Part shown: positions 1 to 9,176 of the stretch, piece by piece
Numbering within the stretch: the stretch's first letter is position 1
How the letters are laid out: every line of letters begins with the position of its first letter
Source: Candidatus Opimibacter skivensis
GTDB taxonomy: Bacteria > Bacteroidota > Bacteroidia > Chitinophagales > Saprospiraceae
Direction: 5' to 3'
Assembly: GCA_016721905.1 (NCBI GenBank)
Contig: JADKHH010000033.1
Coordinates: 186,001-250,000 of the forward strand
DNA: 64,000 bases
Notes under the pieces: generated by a model
Databases searched by the model: none
Told to the model about the DNA's origin: nothing
What the model saw: the letters and a program-made list of their open reading frames with translations, nothing else
Program-made: the position numbers and the translations under genes

Positions 1-2
1 AG

Positions 3-1379
3 TATGCAGCCGATCAGGTCAATGCTGGTGATTCTGTCTGGATTGCTGATGGCAACTATGCAGGATTTGATCTCCGCACTACCGGGACCGCCGCAAACCC
101 GATTGTTTTCATCGCCTTCGGAAATAGTGCTGTCATCAATGCACCTAATCCGGTCACAACAGATGGCATCAACATTGAAGATGCAAACTATATCGAGGTC
201 AACGGTGTCCGGGTGATCAACCAACCAAGGAATGGAATCAGATTGGTATTTGCAGATAATTGTATTGTGCGCAATACGTTCTGCGATAATAATTTTGAAC
301 GGGGCATCTTCACCGGCTTTACAGATGATATCCTACTTGAATACAACGAATGTCTCAACTCCATTGATGAGCATGGCATCTATGTATCCAACAGTAGTGA
401 CCGATCGATCATTCGATACAATATCTGTCATCATAACAACCGGGGAGGAATCCAGATCAATGCGGATGGAAGCCAGGGAGGGGACGGCATCAGCACCGAT
501 CCTGAAATCTATGGCAACATCATCTATGAAAATGGAGTCGCCGGTGGAGGCGCCATCAACCTCGATGGTGTGCAAGGTGCTTTTATCTACAACAATCTGC
601 TCTATGAAAATCATGCTACTGGCATAGCCCTATTCCAGCAGGATGGAAATGAGCCTTCCATCAATGCAGACATCGTACACAACACGATCATCAATGCGAG
701 CAATGCACGCTGGTGTATCCTCGCGGTCAATGGTTCGTCAGGTGCACAGGTCTTTAACAATATCCTGATCAACCAACATCCCTGGAGAGGAAGTATCGCA
801 CTCGATCCGGATGCCGTGCCGGGATTTGATTCGGATTACAATATTGTCGTCAACAGTCTGAGCAATGAAGGAGATGGACAAGCCATGACCCTGACCGAAT
901 GGCAGGCACTCGGATATGATGCCAACAGTATGATTGCCGACCCACTCAATGAACTGTTTGTAATTCCAGGATCAGACTACCATCTGCTCAATGATGCACA
1001 GGCTGTCGATGAAGGCAGTGCTGCTTTTGCATTTGGCATCAATGAGGATATCGAGGGCACCACGCGACCACAAGGTGCGCAACATGATATAGGGGCGTAC
1101 GAGGCAGAAGGATCACTGGCCGTGGAGGAAGAAGAAGAAACTCCTGACATCTACAACCCTGGTATAATCATCAATGCTGAATCAATCTCCTGGGCTCGCG
1201 GATTGAACGGCACCTTGACGCTTTTGAATGTTGAAGGAAAAGTTATCGCCAGACGCGATATCAGTGCGGCAGGAGAGGTCACGCTACATGATCTGGTGCC
1301 GGGCGTATATCTCGCTACCGTTCACACTCCACGTGGATTGCAATGGAGTAAAGGGTTTGTCTTTTCAGGGAAACGCTAG
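3..1379 (+). CDS. Secreted right-handed beta-helix protein, 5' end outside the window
   Basis: The reading frame is open from base 3, so the gene starts upstream. The visible 458 residues begin with a segment (YAADQVNAGDSVWIADGNYA) typical of the first turn of pectate-lyase-like parallel beta-helix proteins, followed by many Asn/Ile-rich coils such as YNNLLYENHATGIALFQQDG. The last ~75 residues (from about NPGIIINAESISWARG) resemble a T9SS type A sorting domain, although the usual YPNP start is degenerate. The protein is therefore probably exported and anchored at the cell surface or released. Polysaccharide lyase activity is possible but no catalytic residues can be assigned, so the substrate is unknown. 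Transcription probably ends in the palindrome that begins 147 bp after the stop codon. Confidence 0.8.
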   Translation, partial: YAADQVNAGDSVWIADGNYAGFDLRTTGTAANPIVFIAFGNSAVINAPNPVTTDGINIEDANYIEVNGVRVINQPRNGIRLVFADNCIVRNTFCDNNFERGIFTGFTDDILLEYNECLNSIDEHGIYVSNSSDRSIIRYNICHHNNRGGIQINADGSQGGDGISTDPEIYGNIIYENGVAGGGAINLDGVQGAFIYNNLLYENHATGIALFQQDGNEPSINADIVHNTIINASNARWCILAVNGSSGAQVFNNILINQHPWRGSIALDPDAVPGFDSDYNIVVNSLSNEGDGQAMTLTEWQALGYDANSMIADPLNELFVIPGSDYHLLNDAQAVDEGSAAFAFGINEDIEGTTRPQGAQHDIGAYEAEGSLAVEEEEETPDIYNPGIIINAESISWARGLNGTLTLLNVEGKVIARRDISAAGEVTLHDLVPGVYLATVHTPRGLQWSKGFVFSGKR

Positions 1380-1390
1380 TTCTCCATCCT

Positions 1391-1540
1391 GGATCACCAT
1401 TTGAAAATTCCCTTCCAGGATTACCATGGAAAAATCTCCATTCAGGATCACCATTGGAAAAATCTCCATTCAGGATCACCATGGAAAAATCTCCATTCAG
1501 GATCACCATGGAAAAATCTCCTTCCAGGATCACCATGGAA
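1391..1540. repeat. 27-bp tandem repeat, six copies
   Basis: Six units start with GGATCACC or GGATTACC at 1391, 1418, 1445, 1473, 1500 and 1527 (spacing 27, 27, 28, 27, 27). The common part is GGATCACCATGG, then an A-rich stretch, then TCTCCATTCA. The last unit is also the left end of the palindrome at 1526-1597, and the palindrome's right end is an inverted copy of the unit head. No gene is seen here. Confidence 0.9.
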
Positions 1541-1597
1541 AAAAAGGGTACGGACAGGACGCGTCCTGTCCGTACCCTTTTTTTCCATGGTGATCCT
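1526..1597. terminator. 72-bp perfect palindrome, probably a bidirectional terminator
   Basis: Bases 1526-1561 are the exact reverse complement of 1562-1597, with no unpaired loop base required on paper. The stem has a GC-rich core (GGGTACGGACAGGAC) flanked by A7 and T7 tracts. Such a hairpin followed by T7 works as an intrinsic terminator on either strand, and it lies between two convergent genes, the beta-helix gene (+) and hisS (-). The outer 12 bp are the head of the neighbouring 27-bp repeat. Confidence 0.85.
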
Positions 1598-1647
1598 TTA
1601 ATAGAAGAAAAATTAGTGTCAACAAGCCACTAATTAAATGCAAGCCA

Positions 1648-2988
1648 TTATTTGAGTTTGGCAATAATGGCTTCAATAGTCAATTCCTCCTGCTCTCCGG
1701 ATTGGAGATGCTTCAGATTTAAGGTTCCTTTGGATGCTTCTGTTTCACCTGCAATAGCTATATAGGTGCTGCCGATATCAGTAGCGTACTTAAACTGTTT
1801 CTTCAGTTTACCTGGCTCCGGATAGAGGTCGGCTGCAATGCCCGCCTGCCTGATCTGACTTACGCACTTAAAGGCATATTGGTGTGAAGCATCATCAAAA
1901 GCTGCGATGAGTACTTTCGGACCAGCCTGTACATGTGCCGGAAAAAGTCCCTTCGCTTCCAATACATCATAGATTCGTTCAGCCCCAAAAGAAACTCCCA
2001 CACCAGGAACATCGGGCCATCCGAAAACACCTGTGAGATTATCATACCGACCACCTCCACCGAGGCTACCCATCTCTGCATCAACGGCTGTCACTTCGAA
2101 AATGCAACCTGTGTAATAACCAAGACCGCGGGCCAGGGTGATGTCAAACTGGACTTTGTTTTTAAGCGTTAAACCATCCAGGAAATTAAATACCCGTTCC
2201 ATCTCCTCCAGGCTACCTGCTACTGCGGGGTCTTCTGTGACGGCTGCGCGCAGTGATGCAATATCTTTGTGTTTCAACAAATTGAAAATAATATCCTGAG
2301 CTGCTGCTGGAATATTGCGCTCTCCCATTTCTTTTCGCACACCCTCTTCGCCTATCTTATCAAGTTTGTCAATAGCCATGGTCATATCGATCCATTGCTC
2401 ACCGATGCCTGCAAATCCTGCGATGCCCGACAACAATTGCCGGTGATTGATACGAATGATAACAGGAATGCCCAGCGCTGCAAATACATCATCATAAATC
2501 TGGATAAGTTCTGCTTCATAGGACAGCGACTTGCTACCCACCACATCCACATCACATTGATAAAACTCCTGGTACCGTCCCTTCTGCGGACGATCAGCGC
2601 GCCATACAGGCTGAATCTGGTAGCGCTTAAACGGAAGGGAGATATCATTCCGGTGCATGACCACATAGCGTGCAAATGGCACCGTGAGGTCATACCGCAT
2701 ACCCCGCTTGGCAATCGATGGTGTGAATTTATTACTGTCCTTGTTTTGATACGCCTGGTCATCCGCCTTGTTGAGGTAGTCACCGTTATTCAACACTTTA
2801 AACAGTAGCCGGTCACCTTCTTCCCCATACTTACCTGTGAGGGTGCTTAGGTTTTCAAGCACTGGTGTCTCGATGGGCACATACCCGTAGACCTTGAAGA
2901 CTTCTTCAATGATGCCAAACATCCACTTCCTCCGTGCGACTTCGATCGGGAGAAAATCTCTTGTACCCTTGGGTATGCCTACTTCCAT
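1648..2988 (-). CDS. hisS: Histidine--tRNA ligase
   Basis: Charges tRNA-His with histidine in the cytoplasm. The protein is 446 residues. Class II motif 2 lies at about 121-150 (RYQIQPVWRADRPQKGRY), the histidine-specific motif LARGLGYYTG at about 285-294, and motif 3 (GVSFGAERI) at about 331-339; the last ~90 residues form the anticodon-binding domain. The start MEVGIPKGTRDFLP is the normal N-terminus of the family. The gene is followed by the palindromic terminator and lies downstream of pheS on the same strand, with a 204-bp spacer. Confidence 0.97.
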   Translation of the reverse strand: MEVGIPKGTRDFLPIEVARRKWMFGIIEEVFKVYGYVPIETPVLENLSTLTGKYGEEGDRLLFKVLNNGDYLNKADDQAYQNKDSNKFTPSIAKRGMRYDLTVPFARYVVMHRNDISLPFKRYQIQPVWRADRPQKGRYQEFYQCDVDVVGSKSLSYEAELIQIYDDVFAALGIPVIIRINHRQLLSGIAGFAGIGEQWIDMTMAIDKLDKIGEEGVRKEMGERNIPAAAQDIIFNLLKHKDIASLRAAVTEDPAVAGSLEEMERVFNFLDGLTLKNKVQFDITLARGLGYYTGCIFEVTAVDAEMGSLGGGGRYDNLTGVFGWPDVPGVGVSFGAERIYDVLEAKGLFPAHVQAGPKVLIAAFDDASHQYAFKCVSQIRQAGIAADLYPEPGKLKKQFKYATDIGSTYIAIAGETEASKGTLNLKHLQSGEQEELTIEAIIAKLK

Positions 2989-3192
2989 TGAATTTATATT
3001 ATTGTAAGAGTGTAAGAGGTAAGAGAGTAAGAGGTGAGATTCCCTTCTGCCTCTTTCTCCTCTTCAGCCCCTTGAACCCTTCGCTCATTTTTACAAATGT
3101 TATTTCGCACGGAGGGCACGGAGTACACGGAGAAAATATTACAAACTCATTATTTCCCTTCCGCCTCTTCTGCCCTTCCGCCTTTCTGCCAT
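2989..3192. repeat. hisS-pheS spacer with phrase repeats and a CACGGAG element
   Basis: The 204-bp spacer has no gene. It holds short imperfect phrases (GTAAGAGTGTAAGAGG near 3006-3040; CTCTTCTGCCCTTCCGCC near 3166-3184). At 3104-3136 there is a copy of a dispersed element with the core GGGCACGGAGTACACGGAG, also found near 57010 and 57900. Confidence 0.7.
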
Positions 3193-4225
3193 TTACACGA
3201 CTGATGCAAATTGTTTCAAAAACCGCACATCATTTTCAAAAAGTAATCTGATATCATTGATCCGGTACTTGATCATCGCTTGCCGTTCGATACCCATGCC
3301 ACAAGCAAAGCCAGAATACTTTGTCGAATCAATACCGCAAGTTTCCAACACTGCAGGGTCCACCATTCCGCAGCCCATGATCTCAAGCCATCCGGTGCCT
3401 TTGGTAATACGATAAGCATGTTCATCTGCCAATCCATAATAGACATCCATTTCAGCACTTGGTTCTGTAAATGGAAAATAGGATGGCCTCAAGCGGGTCA
3501 CGACATCTTTTCCATACATCGCCTGTGCAAACTGATGTAACGTTTGTTTCATATCCGCAAACGAAACAGCTTCATCAATATAAAGCACTTCCACCTGGTG
3601 AAACTGGCAGTGTGATCTTGCAGAAACAGTTTCATTCCTGTACACACGGCCCGGGGCAATAATCCGGATCGGTGGTTTACGTGTAGTCATCACGCGCGCC
3701 TGCACAGATGATGTATGTGTGCGCAACAACCATCCCGGAGGTGAGGCTACATAATACGTATCCTGCATATCCCTGGCAGGGTGATCTTCAGGCGTGTTCA
3801 TGGCCGTAAAATTGTGCCAGTCATCTTCGATCTCACGATCTTCAGCTACTTCAAATCCCATGCGGGAAAACACGTCGATGATCTCCTCCATCACGATACT
3901 CACCGGATGACGACTACCGATCGGAAACGGTGTCTCCGGCAAACTCATATCAGGGATCTTCACATCACTTGACCGACCACCTGTGAGACTACTTTGTGTC
4001 TGCTGGAATACCTCCTCTGCTTTTTGCTTGGCTTCATTGACCAACTGCCCAAACTCCTTCTTTTGTTCATTAGGAACATCACGTATGGAAGCAGAAAGTG
4101 GTTTTAAAATATTCTTACTTCCTAAAAACCGAATACGAAATGTTTCGAGCGCAGTTTCATCCGTGATCGATACCGTTTCTATTTCGTTGATCAGGCTTTT
4201 TTAATTCTTTAAAGGTGTGATTCAT
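3193..4225 (-). CDS. pheS: Phenylalanine--tRNA ligase alpha subunit, one-base frame break near the start
   Basis: Catalytic subunit of the PheRS tetramer. Motif 2 (GRVYRNETVSARSHCQFHQ) and motif 3 (GFACGMGIERQAMIKYR) are intact. The first in-frame ATG (4044) would remove about 50 conserved residues. Upstream, the same frame encodes the family N-terminus (LETFRIRFLGSKNILKPL, NEQKKEFGQ) back to a TAA at 4203-4201. An ATG at 4225 opens another frame (MNHTFKELK) that joins perfectly if the A6 run (T6 at 4197-4202 on the + strand) had five bases, giving about 343 residues, the normal length. A -7 box 7-14 bp upstream supports that start. Because the gene is essential, a sequencing error, slippage or +1 frameshifting are the options; error is the simplest. 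Confidence 0.93.
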
Positions 4226-4231
4226 AGGGTG

Positions 4232-4239
4232 CAAAAGTA
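4232..4239 (-). promoter_or_regulatory. -7 promoter box of pheS
   Basis: TACTTTTG on the minus strand matches the Bacteroidota TAnnTTTG box. The ATG at 4225 lies only 6 bp further on (TACTTTTGCACCCTATG), so the transcript would be leaderless or nearly so. A TTTG at 4259-4256 is a possible -33 element, but the 16-bp spacing is shorter than usual. Confidence 0.5.
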
Positions 4240-4263
4240 AGGAACTACGCTTACCCAAACTTA

Positions 4264-5553
4264 ATGGCTAACTTTCCGGCCATGTCGTTACGCCATCCGA
4301 TCGCCGTTTTCATGTGTATGGTTATGGCCATGGCCTTGCTTTGGTCAAAGGCGCTGTTAGGCCTGTCGGCGGTAGGTCTGATATTGTTTGCTGCTATAGA
4401 CATACAGATACATCCCCTGAGGATCAGGTGGTTATTGACCCCGAAGGCTGTTTCAACCAGTATCCGGGAGAGGCCTTATCTCTGGGTCTTTACCTTATTC
4501 TTCTTCTTATACCTGGTCAGTGCAGCCTATGCCGGAAATCTTTCGGAATGGTGGTCCCTGACCCTTCCGAAAATCCCATTCCTGATCATCCCGGTCGCTT
4601 TTGCCTTGCTGGATCCCTTTTCTAAAAAGGACTACATGGCTGTGCTTCTATCTATGGTCATCATGGCGGTATGGAGTTCCATCTGGGTACAGGTCGGTTA
4701 CTTTGAAAATTTTTATCTGTTTAACCAGAGCCTGGGCTTCGGCGGGTCACTCCCCACACCCACTAACCATATACGCTACAGTGTCATCATCGCTATCAGT
4801 ATGGTCATCTGTCTGTCCTTTGCGATAGAAGACAAGCGTTACAGATATGGATGGGAGCGATGGGTGTATGGCATCCTTGCGGCCTATCTATTCTATTTCC
4901 TTCACTTACTTTCCGTGCGATCAGGCCTTGCGCTTGGATATGCAGGTATCCTCTTACTGGTGTTTTCCTACCTGCGCCATCTGCACCGCTGGAAACAATT
5001 TGCCATCCTCGGTATCATGATACTCGCTCCTATCATAGCCTATAAAGTCATGCCTGGCTTCGAAAAGAAAATCAATTACACTATCTACGATCTTGGTAAG
5101 TTTAACCAAGGCGAAGGAGAACAATATTCCGACTCCGAACGCTGGCAATCGTGGCGCGCCGGCATCGTCATTGGCAACCGACATCCATTCTTTGGAACCG
5201 GTACAGGACAATTCAGGAATGAGTTAGAAACTTATTACAAAACCGAATACAATAAAGACACCTACGAGCGGCCGCACAATCAATACATCAATGTATTCAC
5301 CAGCTTTGGATTATTTGGACTGACCATCTTTCTGTTCATGCTCATCTACCCGATGACCTTTTCGCTCTTCTGGCAACAGCCCTTGATTCCCGTCTTGTTT
5401 ATCATGCAATTACTTTCGATGATGGTGGAGCATCCATTGGATACGACGGTGGGGACTTCGCTTTTTTTGTTGATTAGTCTGGTGGGGTTGAGTTATGTGA
5501 GGAAAGGTCCGTTCGTTTCGGCTCCGCTCAACGACCGGAATATTTACCCATGA
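4264..5553 (+). CDS. O-antigen ligase family membrane protein
   Basis: A 429-residue polytopic inner-membrane protein with about ten hydrophobic segments. The large loop and the segment GTGTGQFRNEL ... RPHNQYINVFTSFGLFGL match the Wzy_C/WaaL family, which transfers or polymerises lipid-linked glycans on the periplasmic face. Ligase and polymerase cannot be told apart from sequence alone and there is no glycan cluster beside it. It is divergent from pheS. The last ~13 codons (FVSAPLNDRN) are encoded by a copy of a dispersed intergenic repeat, so the natural C-terminus may have been changed by repeat spread. Confidence 0.82.
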   Translation: MANFPAMSLRHPIAVFMCMVMAMALLWSKALLGLSAVGLILFAAIDIQIHPLRIRWLLTPKAVSTSIRERPYLWVFTLFFFLYLVSAAYAGNLSEWWSLTLPKIPFLIIPVAFALLDPFSKKDYMAVLLSMVIMAVWSSIWVQVGYFENFYLFNQSLGFGGSLPTPTNHIRYSVIIAISMVICLSFAIEDKRYRYGWERWVYGILAAYLFYFLHLLSVRSGLALGYAGILLLVFSYLRHLHRWKQFAILGIMILAPIIAYKVMPGFEKKINYTIYDLGKFNQGEGEQYSDSERWQSWRAGIVIGNRHPFFGTGTGQFRNELETYYKTEYNKDTYERPHNQYINVFTSFGLFGLTIFLFMLIYPMTFSLFWQQPLIPVLFIMQLLSMMVEHPLDTTVGTSLFLLISLVGLSYVRKGPFVSAPLNDRNIYP

Positions 5554-5817
5554 CACAGCTTCTAAAGTTATTACCCATTCGCAAGACATTACGTTCGTCG
5601 TCTCGGCTCCGCTCGACGACTTCAATGACTTTCGACCTCAATCACTCAGACGTTGAGCTTAGTTGAGAGGATCATACAATCGCGTCGTTTAGGCATCAAT
5701 CACTCCGACGTTGAGCGAAGTCGAAACGTCATCAAGTAATATCTGTTTCGAATGTCAAATCAAAAAGAATCTGTGCTCCGTGTAAAACTCCCGGTCGTTG
5801 AGCGGAGCCGAAACGAC
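5514..5817. repeat. Cluster of five dispersed GTTGAGCGGAGCCGAAACG repeats
   Basis: Copies lie near 5514-5535 and 5595-5619 (inverted) and near 5648-5671 (degenerate), 5706-5730 and 5793-5817 (direct). The family resembles the short GTTGAGCGAAGTCGAAACG-type element seen widely in Bacteroidota genomes. The phrase TCAATCACTC(A/C)GACGTTGAGC is also repeated directly near 5638 and 5697. The inverted copies could pair. No gene is seen between 5554 and 5874. Confidence 0.85.
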
Positions 5818-5874
5818 AAATGCAGTATCTTCCTCCACTCATAACTCATCTCAGCCCTAGCCTATAATCTTCCA

Positions 5875-8800
5875 ATGACTTTCGAAGAAAAACTAAACTC
5901 CCTCAACCCCAACCAACGCCTCGCCGTTGACTCCATCGAAGGCCCCGTCATGGTCATCGCAGGCCCCGGTACCGGAAAAACAGAAATCCTCTCCCTCCGC
6001 ATCGGTAATATCATACGCGAAACCGACACTCCCCCTTCCGGCATCCTGTGCCTCACCTACACCGATGCCGCCGCTTCCGAAATGCGCCATCGCCTCATCG
6101 AATATATCGGCCCTGAAGCCTATAAGATACAGGTCAGCACCTTCCACGGCTTCTGCAACCTGGTCATCCAGGAAAATCCAGGCATATTTCAACAGGCACG
6201 CGAACTGGAACCCATTTCAGAAATAGAACGATTCAAACTCCTGCAAAAACTGATCGACACCTTTGATGAACAACATCAGCTCAAAAGGTTCAAAGGACTT
6301 ACCTACTCGGACTGGAAGAGGCTACATGAACTTTTTATGACGATGAAAAAGGAAAACTGGAAACCCGATTTTATGCACCGCCAGATCGATGAGTATATCG
6401 AACGGATGCGGAATAGCGATGAATATGTCTACAAGCGCAAATCAGGAGAAAATAAACCAGGCGATCTTAAGGTCAAGGAATTTAATGACAAAGTCCTCAG
6501 CCGGATGGAGGTGCTCAAAGCCGCAGTAAATGAATACGACCATTACAATACATTGATGGCGGCAGAAGGCAAGTATGATTTTGAAGACATGCTACTCTGG
6601 GACAACAATGCATTTGCTGAAAATCCCGACCTGATAGCTAATTATCAGGAACGTTTCCTCTATGTGCTCGTAGATGAGTTCCAGGACACCAATGGTATCC
6701 AACTGGCGATCCTCCAGAAAATAATAGATCACGAATGGATCGATCGCCCAAACATCTTTGTCGTCGGCGATGATGACCAGGCCATCTTCAGATTCCAGGG
6801 CGCCAATGTCAAGAACCTGCTTGACTTTCATGCCAAATATCAACCCGATGTCATATTGCTTGAAGAAAACTATCGCAGTTCTCAACTCATCCTGGATTCA
6901 GCAAGAGTGATCATGAACCCGGTAAAAGAATCAGCGATTCAGACGCTCTTCGGCAAGGATAAAAACCTGCTGGCTTCCGGAAAACATTCTTCGCATGACA
7001 AGCCTGTTCATATCAATGCCTACCAAACACTGACGTATGAGAATGCGGATATCTTTCACCAACTCAGGCGATGGCATGAAGAAAAGCATGATGGCTCGTT
7101 TGCTGTGTTGTATACCAAACACGAACTCGGCAGAGAGTTGGGCCAGGCCCTCAAAGGTGCTGGCATCCCCTTCCAGATCGCAAAGACAGTAGATGCCTTA
7201 AACCACATATTGATCAGTCACCTGCTTGAGATCCTCACCTGCATCAATGAACTCAGTGAAGGCGCCAATAACAATGATGGCAGACTCTACAGAATACTGC
7301 ATCTGCAATATCTTGATCCAAGGCCTTATGACTTGCAAAAACTGATTCTTTCCTATACGTCAAAAGACCGAAGTGATAAGACATCACTCTACGGATGGAT
7401 CAGTGATCCTGCCAAGCTGGAGCCACTCGCATTGCGGGACAGGCCCTGGATGGAGGGCATTGCAAAATTGTTGGATGACAGTATCACGGCATATCACTCG
7501 ATGACCCTGATGGCCTTTGTAGAGTGGGTCGCGCATCGTTTTGGGTTGATGAACTGGGTCCTGAAGCAACCTGAGAAATTTACGCATCTCTATGCACTGA
7601 AGACCTTTTACACCTTCACTGACCTTGAAGCTTCAGGCAAATCAAGTTTTCGAATAACTGACCTGCTCGAAATCTGTAACCTGATGAAACTGTATGACAT
7701 CAGGCTGCCGATACAATCTCTCGCTCCACCACCGAAAGGGATTTTCCTCTCCACACTCCATAGTGCCAAAGGGCTGGAATATGAAAAAGTAATCATCAAG
7801 AATATCACCGAAAACGAATGGGAAAAGAAGAAAGCCTTTACCCAAATGTTTACGCTTCCTGACAATCTCGTCAGAGAAGTGAATCTCTCCACCTCCATGG
7901 AACCCGGGGCGGATATCCAGGACCAGGACAGGCGCAGGCTGCTGTATGTAGGGATGACAAGAGCCAAGTACGATCTCACCATGTCCTATGGTCGCAAGAA
8001 AGATGAAGGCAAGGACCTTGTACCAAGTCTTTACCTGACTGAAATCCAGAATGGCGATCCTAACGTCATCACCATGAAACCGGAAGTTGATGAAAACCTT
8101 CAGGCAGAATATCTGCAGTATGTCATGTCCGGTGCGCAAACTGCTGACCTCTTGCTTGATGAAGCTGAGATTCGTGACCGTGTGAAAAATTTTATCCTCA
8201 ATGTTTCTGCACTCAACAAATACCTGGAGTGTCCGCTTGCTTTCTATTATGAAAAAATCCTGGTCATTCCCGCAGGCCAGCAGGTATACCTGATCTTCGG
8301 AACAGGCTTGCATGAGGCGTTGCAAATGTTGTTTCGGAAAAAATTTGAAGAGCGTGACCTTGCTGCCGGCAAAGAATACCTGCTCCGCATCTATGAGTAC
8401 TACATGGAGCGAAACAAGCATCGCCTGACCGCGAAAGAATATGCTGATACTGCGACGTATGGCAAAATGGTGCTCGAAAAATATTATGACCAGTATAGCC
8501 CTACATGGTCAGAGGATATCCGCTACGACACCGAATACAGGATCAGGGACATCCACATTCAGGGTGTGCCGGTGACCGGCTTTATTGACCGCGTCGATAA
8601 GAAGGATCATTCGATCGTTGTCTACGATTACAAATCCGGAAAGACAGATAAGTTTAGGGAAAAACTAAAAGCCCCTGACGAAAAATCAAATGGTGGAGAC
8701 TACTGGCGCCAGATGGTCTTCTATGACCTCATGCTCAGCCAGGATCCTAAGTATCACACGCATATGGACCATGGGTGGCTCCAGGCCCTGGAACCTGAAA

Positions 8801-8991
8801 AGGATGGCACTTTCAAGCAACATAAAGTAGTGGTCACCACTGAGGACCGGGAGATCGTCACACGGCAGATCGTAGACACGTATCAGAAAATACAGAACAT
8901 GGAGTTTAGTACAGGATGCGGCAAATGTCAGTGGTGTGAGATGCACGGCATCGTTGCTATACCTGCTGAGGCTGAAGACCAAGGTGATTAA
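5875..8991 (+). CDS. UvrD/Rep-family helicase fused to a RecB/AddB-like nuclease
   Basis: A 1,038-residue SF1A helicase-nuclease, presumably acting on DNA ends in repair. Seen motifs: Q motif (LNPNQRLAV, ~10-18), Walker A (AGPGTGKTE, ~29-37), Walker B (LVDEFQD, ~265-271), motif III (GDDDQAIFRFQGA, ~297-309), motif IV (ENYRSS), motif V (STLHSAKGLEYEKV, ~627-640) and motif VI (RRLLYVGMTRAK, ~687-698). The C-terminal domain carries the PD-(D/E)xK signature GFIDRVD ... YDYKSGK (~902-923). A Cys in ECPLAFYYE (~787) plus CGKCQWC near 1015 would form the 4Fe-4S cluster seen in AddB/AdnB nucleases. It stands alone, without a RecC/AddB partner gene. An antiviral role is possible, but nothing nearby supports it. 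Confidence 0.93.
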   Translation: MTFEEKLNSLNPNQRLAVDSIEGPVMVIAGPGTGKTEILSLRIGNIIRETDTPPSGILCLTYTDAAASEMRHRLIEYIGPEAYKIQVSTFHGFCNLVIQENPGIFQQARELEPISEIERFKLLQKLIDTFDEQHQLKRFKGLTYSDWKRLHELFMTMKKENWKPDFMHRQIDEYIERMRNSDEYVYKRKSGENKPGDLKVKEFNDKVLSRMEVLKAAVNEYDHYNTLMAAEGKYDFEDMLLWDNNAFAENPDLIANYQERFLYVLVDEFQDTNGIQLAILQKIIDHEWIDRPNIFVVGDDDQAIFRFQGANVKNLLDFHAKYQPDVILLEENYRSSQLILDSARVIMNPVKESAIQTLFGKDKNLLASGKHSSHDKPVHINAYQTLTYENADIFHQLRRWHEEKHDGSFAVLYTKHELGRELGQALKGAGIPFQIAKTVDALNHILISHLLEILTCINELSEGANNNDGRLYRILHLQYLDPRPYDLQKLILSYTSKDRSDKTSLYGWISDPAKLEPLALRDRPWMEGIAKLLDDSITAYHSMTLMAFVEWVAHRFGLMNWVLKQPEKFTHLYALKTFYTFTDLEASGKSSFRITDLLEICNLMKLYDIRLPIQSLAPPPKGIFLSTLHSAKGLEYEKVIIKNITENEWEKKKAFTQMFTLPDNLVREVNLSTSMEPGADIQDQDRRRLLYVGMTRAKYDLTMSYGRKKDEGKDLVPSLYLTEIQNGDPNVITMKPEVDENLQAEYLQYVMSGAQTADLLLDEAEIRDRVKNFILNVSALNKYLECPLAFYYEKILVIPAGQQVYLIFGTGLHEALQMLFRKKFEERDLAAGKEYLLRIYEYYMERNKHRLTAKEYADTATYGKMVLEKYYDQYSPTWSEDIRYDTEYRIRDIHIQGVPVTGFIDRVDKKDHSIVVYDYKSGKTDKFREKLKAPDEKSNGGDYWRQMVFYDLMLSQDPKYHTHMDHGWLQALEPEKDGTFKQHKVVVTTEDREIVTRQIVDTYQKIQNMEFSTGCGKCQWCEMHGIVAIPAEAEDQGD

Positions 8992-8998
8992 GAAAATG

Positions 8999-9128
8999 GC
9001 GAAAGAGGCCTAAGAGGCTTAAAAGGCCTAAGAGGCCCAAAAGGTTTAAGAGGCAAGTAGTGTCCTTAATATTATTTATACATCCCTAAGACCTCTTTGG
9101 CCTCTTAAGCCTCTTCGGCCCCTTCAGC
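8999..9128. repeat. Inverted phrase repeats between the helicase gene and glgB
   Basis: Bases 9003-9057 repeat AAGAGGCCTAAGAGGC-like phrases; 9083-9123 carry the complementary phrase (GGCCTCTTAAGCCTCTTCGG). The two parts could fold into a long imperfect hairpin. No reading frame is seen. It may act as the helicase-gene terminator. Confidence 0.7.
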
Positions 9129-9129
9129 C

Positions 9130-9161
9130 AATCTTTCAAGATGCTAAAGCATCGAAAGATT
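9130..9161 (+). promoter_or_regulatory. Hairpin just upstream of glgB
   Basis: AATCTTTC (9130-9137) pairs with GAAAGATT (9154-9161), and GATGC (9140-9144) with GCATC (9149-9153), leaving a TAAA loop and a two-base bulge. It ends 15 bp before the glgB ATG and could be a 5'-UTR structure or an operator. A TATTTTG sequence at 9164-9170 resembles a short -7 box. Confidence 0.4.
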
Positions 9162-9176
9162 AGTATTTTGCACTAA

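Noticed and set aside
4..216. Open frame of 70 codons at the left edge
   Set aside because: It is out of frame with the beta-helix gene, which is open from base 3 and explains the region.
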